From the NCBI GenBank assembly GCA_003001975.1, contig PVUG01000014.1, positions 62,001 to 126,000 of the forward strand: DNA of 64,000 bases. The letters run 5' to 3'. The notes beneath the pieces were generated by a model that worked only from the letters and a program-made list of their open reading frames with translations, did not search any database and was not told the DNA's origin. The stretch is from Martelella mediterranea. GTDB taxonomy: Bacteria; Pseudomonadota; Alphaproteobacteria; Rhizobiales; Rhizobiaceae. Of the stretch, positions 33,117 to 42,767 are shown piece after piece. Both the position numbers and the translations under genes were made by a program. The stretch's first letter is position 1; each line of letters opens with the position of its first letter.

Positions 33117-34756
33117 CCGATCTGCTTTCCATTCGCGACTTCTCGCTCGATATCGATACCTTCGATGGCGTCATTCCGGTTCTGAAGAACATCAATCTTT
33201 CGGTTGAGCGCGGCCAGACGCTCGGCATCGTCGGCGAAAGCGGCTCGGGAAAGACGGTGCTGGTGCGTTCGGTCATGGGCATCGGCCCGCGCCAGTCGCG
33301 GTGCACCGGCGGTTCCATCACCTTCGACGGGACCGAACTGACCGGGCTTTCCGACAAGGCCTGGGCCGGGATCCGCGGCATCCGCATCTCGATGATCTTT
33401 CAGGATCCGATGACCTATCTGAATCCGCTCTTCACCATCGCCACGCAGGTTGGCGATGTGGTGGCGGCGCACCGCCGGGCGGCGGGCGAACCGGTGCCGC
33501 CGCGCAAAGCGCGGCTGGCGCGTGTGGTCGAACTGCTGGATCAGGTCGGCATTCACGAGCCCGCGCGGGTTGCCGGGCAATATCCGCATGAGCTCTCCGG
33601 CGGCATGCGCCAGCGCGTGCTGATTGCCATGGCGCTGGCCGGCAAACCCGACCTGCTGATCGCCGATGAGCCGACAACCGCGCTCGACGTGACGGTTCAG
33701 GCGCAGGTGCTGGACCTGATCGGCAGTCTGGTCAGGAAGCTCAATCTGACCGTGGTGATGATCAGCCACGATATCGGCGCGATTGCCGCCGTGGCGGAGC
33801 GCTGTGCGGTGATGTACAAGGGCGAGATCGTGGAGCAGGGGCTGACGGCGGATATTCTGCGCAATCCCCAGCAGGACTATACGCGGCGTCTTCTCGCCGC
33901 CGTTCCCGATATCGACCGGGCACCGCCCGAACGGGCCGGCGATCAGCCGGAGCGAACCGATCACGCGCCGCTTGTCGAGGTTAACGGGCTCGAAAAAACA
34001 TATTCGGTCGGCGCGACCGGCACCATGAAAGCCGTCGACAATGTCAGCTTCCGGATTGAAAAGGGCGATGTGCTGGGCGTTGTCGGCGAAAGCGGGTCCG
34101 GCAAATCAACGCTGGCGCGGATGGTCCTCAGGCTGATCGAGCCGAGTGCCGGCGATGTGATCTTCGATGGCGTCAACCTGTCGGGGCTGACGGCGGAGGC
34201 GCTGCGGCGCAAACGGCAGGACATGCAGCTTGTGTTCCAGAACCCGCATTCGGCTCTCGATGGTCGGCACACGATCGGCGACGCCATTGCCGAACCGCTG
34301 CGCCTGCAGACAAGGATTGGCCGTCGCGAGATCGAGCGCCGTGTGGAAACGCTTCTCGATATCGTGCAATTGCCGAAACTGTTCAAATATCGCTATCCGC
34401 ATGAACTGTCCGGCGGGCAGAAACAGCGTGTCTGCATTGCCCGGGCGGTGGCGCTCAATCCGAAGCTGCTGGTGCTCGACGAGCCGACATCGGCGCTCGA
34501 TGTTTCGGTGCAGGCACAGGTGCTTTCATTCCTGCGGTCTCTGCGCGACGAGCTGGACCTGACCTATGTCTTCATTTCCCATGACCTCGCTGTTATCCGG
34601 CAGGTCTGCAACAGAACGCTTGTGATGCAGCGGGGCAGGGTTGTCGAGCAGGGGGAAACAGAGAAGCTGTTTTTGAACCCCGATCACGACTATACCCGCG
34701 CGCTCATCGAAAGCGGACGGCGGACATCGCCTGCGGCCCTGCAAGGGCGAATGTGA
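33113..34756 (+). CDS. Dual-domain peptide-type ABC transporter ATPase
   Basis: A 547-residue protein carrying both transporter ATPases in one chain, as in GsiA and YejF. Domain 1 (about residues 1-260) has GESGSGKT, signature [10 protein letters not shown] and [10 protein letters not shown]. Domain 2 (about residues 285-545) has GESGSGKST, signature [10 protein letters not shown] and [10 protein letters not shown]. Both switch His residues are present (MISHDI, FISHDL). It powers the importer made of the three proteins encoded immediately upstream. In contrast, the importer at 11095-16337 uses two separate ATPases. Confidence 0.94.
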   Translation: MTDLLSIRDFSLDIDTFDGVIPVLKNINLSVERGQTLGIVGESGSGKTVLVRSVMGIGPRQSRCTGGSITFDGTELTGLSDKAWAGIRGIRISMIFQDPMTYLNPLFTIATQVGDVVAAHRRAAGEPVPPRKARLARVVELLDQVGIHEPARVAGQYPHELSGGMRQRVLIAMALAGKPDLLIADEPTTALDVTVQAQVLDLIGSLVRKLNLTVVMISHDIGAIAAVAERCAVMYKGEIVEQGLTADILRNPQQDYTRRLLAAVPDIDRAPPERAGDQPERTDHAPLVEVNGLEKTYSVGATGTMKAVDNVSFRIEKGDVLGVVGESGSGKSTLARMVLRLIEPSAGDVIFDGVNLSGLTAEALRRKRQDMQLVFQNPHSALDGRHTIGDAIAEPLRLQTRIGRREIERRVETLLDIVQLPKLFKYRYPHELSGGQKQRVCIARAVALNPKLLVLDEPTSALDVSVQAQVLSFLRSLRDELDLTYVFISHDLAVIRQVCNRTLVMQRGRVVEQGETEKLFLNPDHDYTRALIESGRRTSPAALQGRM

Positions 34757-34856
34757 GGCGCGTCCGGCGTCTTCGGCGCTGACGGCGACCGCGTTTCGGT
34801 GACGGGGCGGGGTCGCGATGGAGGATGCGCAGGCCCCGGCTTTTGCGGTTGAGCGG

Positions 34857-35309
34857 TTATTGCTGCTTCTTCAGCGCATCGCGGATTTCGAGGAGGACAT
34901 CCAGCTCGCTTGGTCCGGGCGGCGGGGCTTCTGCCGCCTTGATCTCTTCCTGCTTCTTGGCCTTGCGTTCAGCGGCTGCACGCACCCGGTTGATGGTCTT
35001 GACCAGCATGAAGACCACGAAGGCGATGATCATGAAATTGATGACGGAGGTGATGAACGCGCCATAGGCAAAAATCGCCGCGCTTGAATCGCGCGCGTCG
35101 GCAAGGCTCGCGCCGGCAGGCACCGTGCCGTTCATCACGAAATACATGTCCGAAAAATCGATGCCGCCGACGATCAGGCCGATGATCGGGTCGATGATAT
35201 CGGCGACCAGCGAACGGACGATGGCGGTGAATGCCGCGCCCACGATGATGCCGACGGCCATGTCCACGACATTGCCTCTGGCGATGAAATCCCTGAATTC
35301 CTTCAGCAT
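34857..35309 (-). CDS. mscL: Large-conductance mechanosensitive channel MscL
   Basis: A 150-residue inner-membrane channel. The N terminus is typical ([29 protein letters not shown]), with the pore-lining first helix. A periplasmic loop and a second helix ([20 protein letters not shown]) follow, then a charged cytoplasmic bundle helix. It opens under membrane tension to release solutes during osmotic downshock. ATG at 35309 has AGAGGGACC upstream. It is a single-gene unit between the transporter cluster and bpt. Confidence 0.95.
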   Translation of the reverse strand: MLKEFRDFIARGNVVDMAVGIIVGAAFTAIVRSLVADIIDPIIGLIVGGIDFSDMYFVMNGTVPAGASLADARDSSAAIFAYGAFITSVINFMIIAFVVFMLVKTINRVRAAAERKAKKQEEIKAAEAPPPGPSELDVLLEIRDALKKQQ

Positions 35310-35444
35310 GGTCCCTCTGTCTCTCCTGCTGGCGCGATGTTTCAACGCAATTACTGACGGAATGACGTTAGGCGAATGCGACCATGGGTTCCAGACGCTA
35401 CGGTGCAAAAACAATGCTGATGGTAAAAATGGTGCTGGCGGGTA

Positions 35445-36197
35445 CTATTCCACAGGCTCTTCCGCCTCGGCGGGTTCCCACCCGCGGGCTGTCAGGTGTT
35501 CCTGCGGCTGAAAGCGCTTCTTGTAGTCCATCTTCTGCGAGCCTTTGACCCAGTAGCCGAGATAGACATAAGGAAGGCCAAGCCTTTGCGCCCGGGTCAC
35601 ATGGTCGATGATCATGTAGCTGCCGAGTGAACGCTTCACATAAGCCGGGTTGAAGAAGGAATAGACCATCGAAAGCCCGTCGGAGAGAACATCGGACAGA
35701 GCGACGGCAACGAGTTCGCCTTCTTCGTCCGCACGGCCGGTCGAGGCCCGATATTCGAATATCCGGGTTTCCACATGGGTTTCCTCCACCATCACCGCAT
35801 AATCGTCGATGGTCATGTCGGCCATGCCGCCGCGCTGGTGGCGGCTGTCGAGATAGGTGCGAAACAGGTCGTATTGTTCGGCTGTGGCAATGGCCTGCCG
35901 CTCGCTCGATACGAGATCGCCGTTGCGGGTGAGGATGCGGCGCAAGGAGCGCGGCTTTTCAAATTCCTCGGCCACGATCCTGACGGAGACGCAGGCGCGG
36001 CAGTTTTCGCAGGCCGGGCGGTAGGCGATGTTCTGTGAACGCCGGAACCCGCCTTGCGTCAAAAGGTCGTTCATCTCGTTGGCGCGCGGGCCGACGAGAT
36101 GGGTAAACACCTTGCGCTCGCGCTCGGCCTCCAGATAGGGGCACTGCGCCGGAGCGGTCAGATAAAACTGTGGCGACTGAGTGGCTTGCGTATTCAT
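35445..36197 (-). CDS. bpt: Aspartate/glutamate leucyltransferase Bpt
   Basis: A 250-residue aminoacyl-tRNA-protein transferase of the bacterial ATE-like type, which adds leucine to N-terminal Asp or Glu and so marks proteins for ClpS/ClpAP degradation. The cysteine-containing N-terminal regions [16 protein letters not shown] and [15 protein letters not shown] are present. The GNAT-like C-terminal half contains [15 protein letters not shown] and [18 protein letters not shown] at 36197 gives the family N terminus; an earlier ATG at 36242 adds 15 unlikely residues. Confidence 0.93.
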   Translation of the reverse strand: MNTQATQSPQFYLTAPAQCPYLEAERERKVFTHLVGPRANEMNDLLTQGGFRRSQNIAYRPACENCRACVSVRIVAEEFEKPRSLRRILTRNGDLVSSERQAIATAEQYDLFRTYLDSRHQRGGMADMTIDDYAVMVEETHVETRIFEYRASTGRADEEGELVAVALSDVLSDGLSMVYSFFNPAYVKRSLGSYMIIDHVTRAQRLGLPYVYLGYWVKGSQKMDYKKRFQPQEHLTARGWEPAEAEEPVE

Positions 36198-36297
36198 GGC
36201 CAGCACAACATGCTTCGGGTTCCTGTCCCTAGCATGGCGCAATCGAACAAAAGGTCAACCGTGCTGGCGGCGATCTTGTTGCAACAATGTTCCTGTT

Positions 36298-36765
36298 TCA
36301 GATCGTTTCTTCGCGCACGACAACGGCGCCGATCAGGAAATCATGCAGCAGGCGCTTGCGGTCGGTAAAAATGCCGACCAGCAGAACCAGCGGCGTCAGG
36401 ACGGAGTTGAACAGCCAGAACAGCGCCAGATGCACGGCGGCGGTCAGAAAATCCATCCGCAGGCCATCGGTGCGCACCACCTTCAGCCCCATTGTCCGCA
36501 TGCCGGGGGAGGCCTGGGCGGGGCCGCCCATGGTCATGCCGAAATAGCACACGGCAACGATGAAATAGAGCGCCGGATAGAGCAGGAAGGCGAGACCCAG
36601 CGTTGCAATGCCGACGAAGAACAGCACAACCGCTGCCGGCACCCACAGGATGGCGATGATGAGGTAATCGACCAGAAACGCCAGAACCCGGCGCGACAGC
36701 ACACCGGAATAGGCAGGGCTGCCGGCATTCGGCGCGGCATAAGGCATGTCTCGTTCAATGCTCAT
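36298..36765 (-). CDS. RDD-family membrane protein
   Basis: A 155-residue membrane protein with the RDD signature near the N terminus (RVLAFLVDYLIIA, with Arg and Asp) and three to four hydrophobic helices. A second motif (SPGMRTMGLKVVRTDG) is typical of the family. RDD proteins are small integral membrane proteins, some reported to act as Na+/H+ antiporters, but most lack an assigned function. It lies between bpt and hemB in the same direction. Confidence 0.88.
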   Translation of the reverse strand: MSIERDMPYAAPNAGSPAYSGVLSRRVLAFLVDYLIIAILWVPAAVVLFFVGIATLGLAFLLYPALYFIVAVCYFGMTMGGPAQASPGMRTMGLKVVRTDGLRMDFLTAAVHLALFWLFNSVLTPLVLLVGIFTDRKRLLHDFLIGAVVVREETI

Positions 36766-36868
36766 CGGTTCGGCTCGCTCGTTTCATCGGGCAGCGCCGT
36801 TGCGCTGCCTCTCCAGACCCCAATGTGGGACAGCGGCTGTCGATTGCAACGTTACCGCAATGTCGCGA

Positions 36869-37891
36869 TCACGATTTTGCCAGCTTTTCCGCCACTTCCA
36901 TGGCGAAATAGGTGAGAATGCCGTCGCAGCCGGCACGTTTGAACGACAGCAGCGTTTCCATCATCACCCGCTCGCCGTCGATGGCGCCGCGTTCGGCGGC
37001 CATGCGGATCATCGCATATTCGCCGGAGACCTGGTAAGCGAACACCGGCAGGCCGAAGGCCTCCTTCATCCGCCAGCAGATATCGAGATAGGGCAGGCCG
37101 GGTTTGACCATCAGCATGTCGGCGCCTTCCTCGACGTCGAGCGCTGCATCACGCAGGGCTTCCGTGCCGTTGGCAGTGTCGATGTAGTAGGTCGCCTTGT
37201 CGCCCTTCAACAGCCCCTTGGTCGAGATCGCCTCGCGGTAGGGGCCGTAAAAGCCCGACGAGAACTTGGTCGCGTAGGACATGATTCCTACGTCCTGAAA
37301 TCCCGCGGCGTCGAGCCGTTCGCGGATTGCACCGATGCGGCCGTCCATCATTTCAGACGGCGCGATGATGTCGGACCCGGCTTCGGCCTGACGCACCGCG
37401 GCCTCGCAGACGTGATCGACCGTTTCGTCGTTGACGATCTCGTCGCCGACGAGAATACCGTCATGACCATGGCTGGTGAACGGATCGAGGGCGACATCGG
37501 TAATCACGCCGATGCCGGGGGCAGCCTTCTTGACGGCGCGGGTTGCCTGATTGAGGAGGTTGTCCGGCTTCAGGATCTCCGAGCCGGTCATGTCGCGTTT
37601 TTCCATCTCGACATTGGGGAAGGTGGCAATCGCCGGAATGCCGAGATCGGCGGCCTTTTTGGCGGCCTCCGCCAGCCGGTCGACGCTCATGCGAGAGACA
37701 CCGGGCATGGCCGGGATCGGTTCCTCGACATTTTCGCCGGGAATGACGAAGACGGGCCAGATCAGGTCATCGACGGTCAGGCTGTTTTCGCGGACCATCC
37801 TGCGGGTCCAGTCGGCCTTGCGGTTGCGGCGCATGCGGCGGTGGCCGGTGATCCGGTCAACGAGGTGGGTTTTGTCGCTGGCGTCGTTCAT
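36869..37891 (-). CDS. hemB: Delta-aminolevulinate dehydratase HemB, magnesium-type
   Basis: A 340-residue enzyme joining two 5-aminolevulinate molecules to porphobilinogen for haem and cobalamin. Schiff-base lysines are seen in MSYATKFSSGFYG and MLMVKPGLPYLDI. The zinc-binding cysteine cluster of E. coli-type enzymes is replaced by DVALDPFTSHGHDG, with Asp and no Cys, the pattern of the magnesium-dependent enzyme of Bradyrhizobium. The long N-terminal arm (HRRMRRNRKADWTRRMVREN) supports the octamer. ATG at 37891 is chosen over a longer frame that begins 75 bases earlier. Confidence 0.95.
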   Translation of the reverse strand: MNDASDKTHLVDRITGHRRMRRNRKADWTRRMVRENSLTVDDLIWPVFVIPGENVEEPIPAMPGVSRMSVDRLAEAAKKAADLGIPAIATFPNVEMEKRDMTGSEILKPDNLLNQATRAVKKAAPGIGVITDVALDPFTSHGHDGILVGDEIVNDETVDHVCEAAVRQAEAGSDIIAPSEMMDGRIGAIRERLDAAGFQDVGIMSYATKFSSGFYGPYREAISTKGLLKGDKATYYIDTANGTEALRDAALDVEEGADMLMVKPGLPYLDICWRMKEAFGLPVFAYQVSGEYAMIRMAAERGAIDGERVMMETLLSFKRAGCDGILTYFAMEVAEKLAKS

Positions 37892-38034
37892 CCTGTGCCT
37901 CCGGCTTTCTCTGTCGTCTTTGCTGTTTGTCAGGCTTGTAGCATGGCGCCCGCACCGGCAAAACAATCCAATTTGTCACATCACCGATATCGTCCGGGGG
38001 TTGTCAGCCGGCAATTGCCGCGTATAAGGCGATC

Positions 38035-38442
38035 ATGTCTTCAGAGCCGAGCGTTACGCCCAGACCCAGTTTTTCGCAGACCGCTTTTCTCGTCTTCAAG
38101 CGGTGCGTTGCCGTGTTTCTGATCGTGCTGGCGCTTTCGAGCTGGGCGGCGTTGATCGGCATCACCGAAGGCGGCGCCGGGCGGTTCGATCTGGTTCATG
38201 CCGATGTCCGCGTTGTCGAGGCCATGCTTTCGGTGCTTTATCCGGTTGCCGCGGCCGGGCTCTGGTTCGGTGTCGGCTGGGGCTTTGTGCTCTGGGTGCT
38301 CGGCGCCGTCGTGCAGATCGGCGCGCACAGCACCTATCCGCATATATTCGGCGAGGCTGCGGGGGTGTCTGCGCTTCACATTCTGTTGATCGGTCTCTAC
38401 GTATCCTTCTGGGTTTACCTTACCTTCATTCGTCGGCGCTAG
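38035..38442 (+). CDS. Small membrane protein, probably DUF6163
   Basis: A 135-residue protein with a short cytoplasmic start and about four hydrophobic helices (VFLIVLALSSWAALIGI, AMLSVLYPVAAAGLWFGVGWG, FVLWVLGAVVQIGA, LLIGLYVSFWVYLTF). It has no catalytic motif. Its place between hemB and an L,D-transpeptidase gene matches a small membrane protein found next to such transpeptidases in rhizobia, which I recall as DUF6163; that name is from memory. It may help cell-wall remodelling, but no function can be assigned. Confidence 0.7.
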   Translation: MSSEPSVTPRPSFSQTAFLVFKRCVAVFLIVLALSSWAALIGITEGGAGRFDLVHADVRVVEAMLSVLYPVAAAGLWFGVGWGFVLWVLGAVVQIGAHSTYPHIFGEAAGVSALHILLIGLYVSFWVYLTFIRRR

Positions 38443-38573
38443 ATGTTGGATAACCATTGGCTGTCCGAGGGTTTGAAAGCCGACAATAATTAGCCATATT
38501 GATGTGCAAACGCCTTCGATGGAGAGCGGGGCGCGCTTTGAGCGCCCGAGGGACTGAACGAGATTTGGATTTC

Positions 38574-39866
38574 ATGACAAAAGACCTGAACCCGAAAGCG
38601 CATTCCAAAACTGTGTCGCGCCGTCGTTTTATCGCCGGCGCCGCCGGTGTGCTGGCGATGCCGCATCTGGCCTCGGCCCAGTCCGCGGTCGACGCGCTGA
38701 TCAATACGCCCGGACGCGGCACCTGGGACGACCAGTTCGACGCGGTGACATCGCGCGCCCAGGCCAGCGTCAGCTCCAACCAGCCGATCCTTGGTCCGAA
38801 CGCGCCGTCCAACCTGATGCAGGCGATTGCCGAATACCAGCGGATCGTCACCAGCGGCGGCTGGCCGCAGGTGCACCCGAATGTGCCGTTGCAGTTCGGC
38901 GTCTACGACCCCTCCGTGCAGCAACTGCGCCAGCGGCTGATCGTCTCCGGCGACCTGCCGTCTTCGGCCGGCATTTCCGATTCCTATGATTCCTATGTGC
39001 AGGGGGCGGTTCGCCGTTTCCAGGCGCGCCACGGCCTGGCCGAAACCGGCTATATCGATGAATACACGCTGAAGGCGCTCAATGTCAGCGCCCGGGTGCG
39101 GCTGGCGCAGCTTGAAACCAACCTGACCCGTGTGGAAGATACCGGCTCTGATCTCGGTGAGCGCTATGTGCTGGTCAATATTCCGGCAGCCTATGCCGAG
39201 GCGGTGGAAAACAATGCCGTTGCGCTGCGCAACGTCGCCATTGTCGGCCGGCCGTCGCGCCAGACGCCGTTGCTGAATTCGAAAATCTTCGAGATCATCT
39301 TCAATCCGCCGTGGACCGTGCCGCGCTCGATCATCCAGAAGGATATCATGCCGCTGATGCGCGAGGATCCGAACTATCTGGTGGATAACAAGATCCGGCT
39401 CTACGACAACAAGGGCAATGAAGTCGATCCGATGACCATCGACTGGAACGCCGAAAAGGCGCCGAACCTGACCTTCCGTCAGGATCCCGGCCCCAACAGC
39501 GCGATGGCCTCGACCAAGATCAACTTCCACAACAAGTATGCCGTCTATATGCACGACACGCCGAGCCAGTCGCTCTTCAATGAGATCGTGCGTTTCGAAT
39601 CATCCGGCTGTGTGCGGATCGAAAACGTGCGCGACCTCGATGTCTGGCTGCTGAAGAACACGCCCGGCTGGAACCGTCAGAAGATCGAGGAAACAATCCG
39701 CGCCGGCATCTCGACGCCGGTCAACCTTGCCGATCCGGTGCCGAACCATTTCGTCTACATCACCGCATGGTCTGCCAAGGACGGCGTGGTGCAGTTCCGC
39801 GACGATATCTACAATCTCGACGGCGCACCCGAGCTTGCCCTGCAGACGACCAGTGGCATCGAATAG
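38574..39866 (+). CDS. L,D-transpeptidase with peptidoglycan-binding domain
   Basis: A 430-residue exported protein. A twin-arginine-like signal (SRRRFIAGAAGVLAMPHLASA) precedes a peptidoglycan-binding helix bundle (about residues 125-185, AVRRFQARHGLAETG). The YkuD catalytic domain has its active-site block HDTPSQSLF through SSGCVRIENV with the nucleophilic Cys. Such enzymes make 3-3 cross-links in peptidoglycan or attach proteins to it. ATG at 38574 is used; an ATG at 38499 would place 25 residues before the signal. A good terminator follows. Confidence 0.93.
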   Translation: MTKDLNPKAHSKTVSRRRFIAGAAGVLAMPHLASAQSAVDALINTPGRGTWDDQFDAVTSRAQASVSSNQPILGPNAPSNLMQAIAEYQRIVTSGGWPQVHPNVPLQFGVYDPSVQQLRQRLIVSGDLPSSAGISDSYDSYVQGAVRRFQARHGLAETGYIDEYTLKALNVSARVRLAQLETNLTRVEDTGSDLGERYVLVNIPAAYAEAVENNAVALRNVAIVGRPSRQTPLLNSKIFEIIFNPPWTVPRSIIQKDIMPLMREDPNYLVDNKIRLYDNKGNEVDPMTIDWNAEKAPNLTFRQDPGPNSAMASTKINFHNKYAVYMHDTPSQSLFNEIVRFESSGCVRIENVRDLDVWLLKNTPGWNRQKIEETIRAGISTPVNLADPVPNHFVYITAWSAKDGVVQFRDDIYNLDGAPELALQTTSGIE

Positions 39867-39896
39867 GCAAGGCCTTCGTAATCATGATTGAAAATG

Positions 39897-39927
39897 CCGC
39901 CGGCGGACCATGTTCGCCGGCGGTTTT
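39897..39927 (+). terminator. Intrinsic terminator of the L,D-transpeptidase gene
   Basis: Perfect 9-bp stem CCGCCGGCG/CGCCGGCGG with a nine-base loop followed by TTTT. It separates this gene from glyA. Confidence 0.8.
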
Positions 39928-39993
39928 CGTCTATTGCACGATCATGCAGCGGACGCTAGAACGCTTCCGCCCGCCACAATTGAGGAACCCGCG

Positions 39994-41298
39994 ATGACAA
40001 GCCAGACTGTGTTTACAGAAAACTTCTTCAACCGCACGCTTGCCGACACCGATCCGGAGATCTTCGATGCGATCGGCAAGGAGCTGGGCCGCCAGCGCCA
40101 CGAGATCGAGCTGATCGCTTCGGAAAATATCGTCTCGCGCGCTGTGCTTGAGGCGCAGGGCTCCATCATGACCAACAAATATGCCGAGGGCTATCCGGGC
40201 AAGCGCTATTACGGCGGCTGCCAGTTCGTCGACATCGCCGAGGAACTGGCGATCGAGCGCGCCAAGAAGCTGTTCGGTGTCGAGTTTGCCAATGTGCAGC
40301 CGAATTCCGGCTCGCAGATGAACCAGGCCGTGTTCCTCGCGCTTCTGCAGCCGGGCGATACCTTCATGGGCCTCGACCTCAACTCGGGTGGTCACCTGAC
40401 CCATGGCTCGCCGGTCAACATGTCGGGCAAATGGTTCGATGTCGTCTCCTACGGCGTTTCCCGCGAGGACAACCTCATCGATATGGACGAGGTTGCCAAA
40501 AAGGCCGAAGAGCACCGTCCGAAGCTGATCATTGCCGGCGGCACGGCCTATTCGCGCGTGTGGGACTGGAAGCGGTTCCGCGAGATCGCTGATTCGGTCG
40601 GCGCCTACCTGATGGTCGACATGGCCCATATTGCCGGGCTCGTCGCCGGTGGCGCGCATCCTTCGCCGTGCCCGCATGCCCATGTCGTGACCACCACCAC
40701 CCACAAATCGCTGCGCGGCCCGCGCGGCGGCATGGTGCTGACCAACGATCCCGACATCGCCAAGAAGATCAATTCCGCCGTGTTCCCCGGCCTTCAGGGT
40801 GGCCCGCTGATGCATGTGATCGCCGCAAAGGCGGTCGCTTTCGGCGAGGCGCTGCAGCCGGAATTCAAGGCCTATGCCGAACAGGTGGTCAAGAACGCCC
40901 GTGCGCTGGCCGGCTCGCTGATGGAAGGCGGTCTCGACGTCGTCTCCGGCGGCACCGACAACCACTCCATGCTGGTCGATCTCAGGCCGAAGAATGCCAC
41001 CGGCAAGCGTGCCGAGGCAGCCCTTGGCCGCGCCTATATCACCTGCAACAAGAACGGCATTCCCTTCGATCCGGAAAAGCCCTTCGTCACCTCCGGCGTT
41101 CGTCTCGGCGCGCCGGCCGGCACCACCCGCGGCTTCACCGAAGCCGAATTCGGCGAGATCGGCAAGCTGATCGTCGAGGTGTTGGACGGGCTCAAGGAAT
41201 CCAATTCCGACGAAGGCAATGCGGCGGTTGAAAAAGCCGTGCGTGAAAAGGTCGTCGCTTTGACCGACCGTTTCCCGATGTATGGCTATATGGGCTGA
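39994..41298 (+). CDS. glyA: Serine hydroxymethyltransferase GlyA
   Basis: A 434-residue pyridoxal-phosphate enzyme converting serine and tetrahydrofolate to glycine and methylenetetrahydrofolate. Typical blocks are [41 protein letters not shown] and the cofactor lysine in [24 protein letters not shown] precedes the ATG at 39994. The stop overlaps the nrdR start (TGATG), the usual alphaproteobacterial arrangement. Confidence 0.97.
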   Translation: MTSQTVFTENFFNRTLADTDPEIFDAIGKELGRQRHEIELIASENIVSRAVLEAQGSIMTNKYAEGYPGKRYYGGCQFVDIAEELAIERAKKLFGVEFANVQPNSGSQMNQAVFLALLQPGDTFMGLDLNSGGHLTHGSPVNMSGKWFDVVSYGVSREDNLIDMDEVAKKAEEHRPKLIIAGGTAYSRVWDWKRFREIADSVGAYLMVDMAHIAGLVAGGAHPSPCPHAHVVTTTTHKSLRGPRGGMVLTNDPDIAKKINSAVFPGLQGGPLMHVIAAKAVAFGEALQPEFKAYAEQVVKNARALAGSLMEGGLDVVSGGTDNHSMLVDLRPKNATGKRAEAALGRAYITCNKNGIPFDPEKPFVTSGVRLGAPAGTTRGFTEAEFGEIGKLIVEVLDGLKESNSDEGNAAVEKAVREKVVALTDRFPMYGYMG

Positions 41299-41780
41299 TG
41301 CGCTGCCCGTTCTGCAATTCGCCTGACACCCAGGTCAAGGATTCGCGCCCGGCGGAGGACAATACGTCCATCCGCCGCAGGCGCGTCTGTCCCGATTGCG
41401 GCGGGCGCTTCACCACGTTCGAGCGCGTGCAGCTGCGCGAACTCGTCGTGGTCAAGAAGAACGGCCGCAAGGTGCCCTTCGACCGCGACAAGCTGGTGCG
41501 GTCCTTCGAGATCGCGCTCAGGAAACGTCCGGTCGAGCGCGAGCGCATCGAACGCGCCGTCTCAGGGATCGTCCGGCGGCTGGAAAGTGCGGGTGAGCCT
41601 GAAATCCAGTCGGAAGAAATCGGGCTTCTCGTGCTTGAGGCGCTGAAGAATCTCGACGATGTCGCCTTCGTGCGGTTTGCCTCGGTCTATCGCGATTTCT
41701 CGACAACGGAAGATTTCGAGGAAATCATCGCCGAGTTTTCGGCCAAACTTGCGCGTGATTCGGAGACGGGCGAGCTTTGA
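41298..41780 (+). CDS. nrdR: Transcriptional repressor NrdR
   Basis: A 160-residue ribonucleotide-reductase repressor. The N-terminal zinc ribbon is complete (CPFC at residues 3-6, [12 protein letters not shown] further on), followed by an ATP-cone domain ([18 protein letters not shown]) that senses ATP/dATP. It overlaps glyA by one base. In many rhizobia riboflavin genes follow; here the next gene is nusB after about 150 bp in which I see no gene. Confidence 0.96.
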   Translation: MRCPFCNSPDTQVKDSRPAEDNTSIRRRRVCPDCGGRFTTFERVQLRELVVVKKNGRKVPFDRDKLVRSFEIALRKRPVERERIERAVSGIVRRLESAGEPEIQSEEIGLLVLEALKNLDDVAFVRFASVYRDFSTTEDFEEIIAEFSAKLARDSETGEL

Positions 41781-41932
41781 GCGCAGTGCAATTCTGCCCG
41801 TCATAGCCGATCTGAAACAGCAAAACACTTGCAACTGACCCGCAGGCGTGGTTAAGCCGCTCGTAATGACAGGCTGGCGATGTTGCGCGGCCCTTGAAAA
41901 TGACCGCATCCTTTCGGAATGCGAGGAGACCC

Positions 41933-42400
41933 ATGACGACCGAAAAGACCGCAAACCAGCGGGGTGCAGCGCGCCTTGCCGCCGTTCAGGCGCTCTATCA
42001 GATGGATCTGGCAGGCACGGCGCTTGCCGATGTGCTTGCAGAGTATGAGGTCTACCGTCTCGGCAAGGAAATCGATGGTGACGTCTATCTGAAGGCCGAT
42101 CCCGCCTGGTTCCGCTCGATTGTCACCGGCGTCGTTCGCGATCAGAAGACGCTTGATCCCAAGATCTCGGATTCGATCTCCGAAGGCTGGACGCTGTCGC
42201 GTCTTGATTCCACCCTGCGGGCCATTCTGCGTGCCGGCGTGTTCGAGATCGTGAGCAAGCCGGATGTTCCGACAGCCGTCATCGTGACGGAATATGTCGA
42301 GATCGCCACGGCTTTCTTTGAAGGCGACGAGGGCAAGCTGGTCAATGCCGTGCTTGATCGTATCGCCCGGCGGGAGCGCGGTCAGCCCGGACAGGCCTGA
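41933..42400 (+). CDS. nusB: Transcription antitermination factor NusB
   Basis: A 155-residue all-helical RNA-binding protein that, with NusE, supports rRNA antitermination. The N-terminal [19 protein letters not shown] and the C-terminal [31 protein letters not shown] are characteristic. GAGGAGACCC gives the ribosome site for ATG 41933; an ATG at 41894 is in frame but lacks one. Confidence 0.95.
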   Translation: MTTEKTANQRGAARLAAVQALYQMDLAGTALADVLAEYEVYRLGKEIDGDVYLKADPAWFRSIVTGVVRDQKTLDPKISDSISEGWTLSRLDSTLRAILRAGVFEIVSKPDVPTAVIVTEYVEIATAFFEGDEGKLVNAVLDRIARRERGQPGQA

Positions 42401-42767
42401 TCCTCCTGCCGACTGCCTGCCCGGCGGGCATTCGGCTCAGGCCAGCGGCAGCGCCGGTTTCCAGCGGTTTTTAAATCGTTTGATTTCTTCGTTTTCTTTG
42501 CGTTATCGCAAAGTCTCTCTCCTTAGCAGCGTTCTAATGTGTCCCCGAAGCCCTTGACGCTTCGTTCGCTCCACAGCACTCTCGGATTTCCGCGGGGCGT
42601 GTGGAGGGAATGAGGCGCTTGGTGGTTTGAAACGGTGCGGTTTGTTTTGCTGTCATGAGATGGTTTTCCGACAGCTTGCAATGCCCCCGATGAGCAATTT
42701 CGGCTGAGCCGGACGGGTGCGAAGAACACTGCTCCGGTTCCAGCCGTAGAGGGAAGGAAAGCGAGAA
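42401..42767. other. Intergenic region before hppA
   Basis: 367 bp without a convincing gene. A 7-bp stem CTTTGCG/CGCAAAG with TTAT loop (42496-42513) followed by a pyrimidine run may end the nusB transcript. The rest presumably holds the hppA promoter; I cannot place it. AGGGAAGGAAAG lies close before the hppA start. Confidence 0.4.

Noticed and set aside
39928-39993. Possible glycine riboswitch before glyA
   Set aside because: Only about 65 bases remain between the upstream terminator and glyA, too short for a glycine aptamer plus expression platform.
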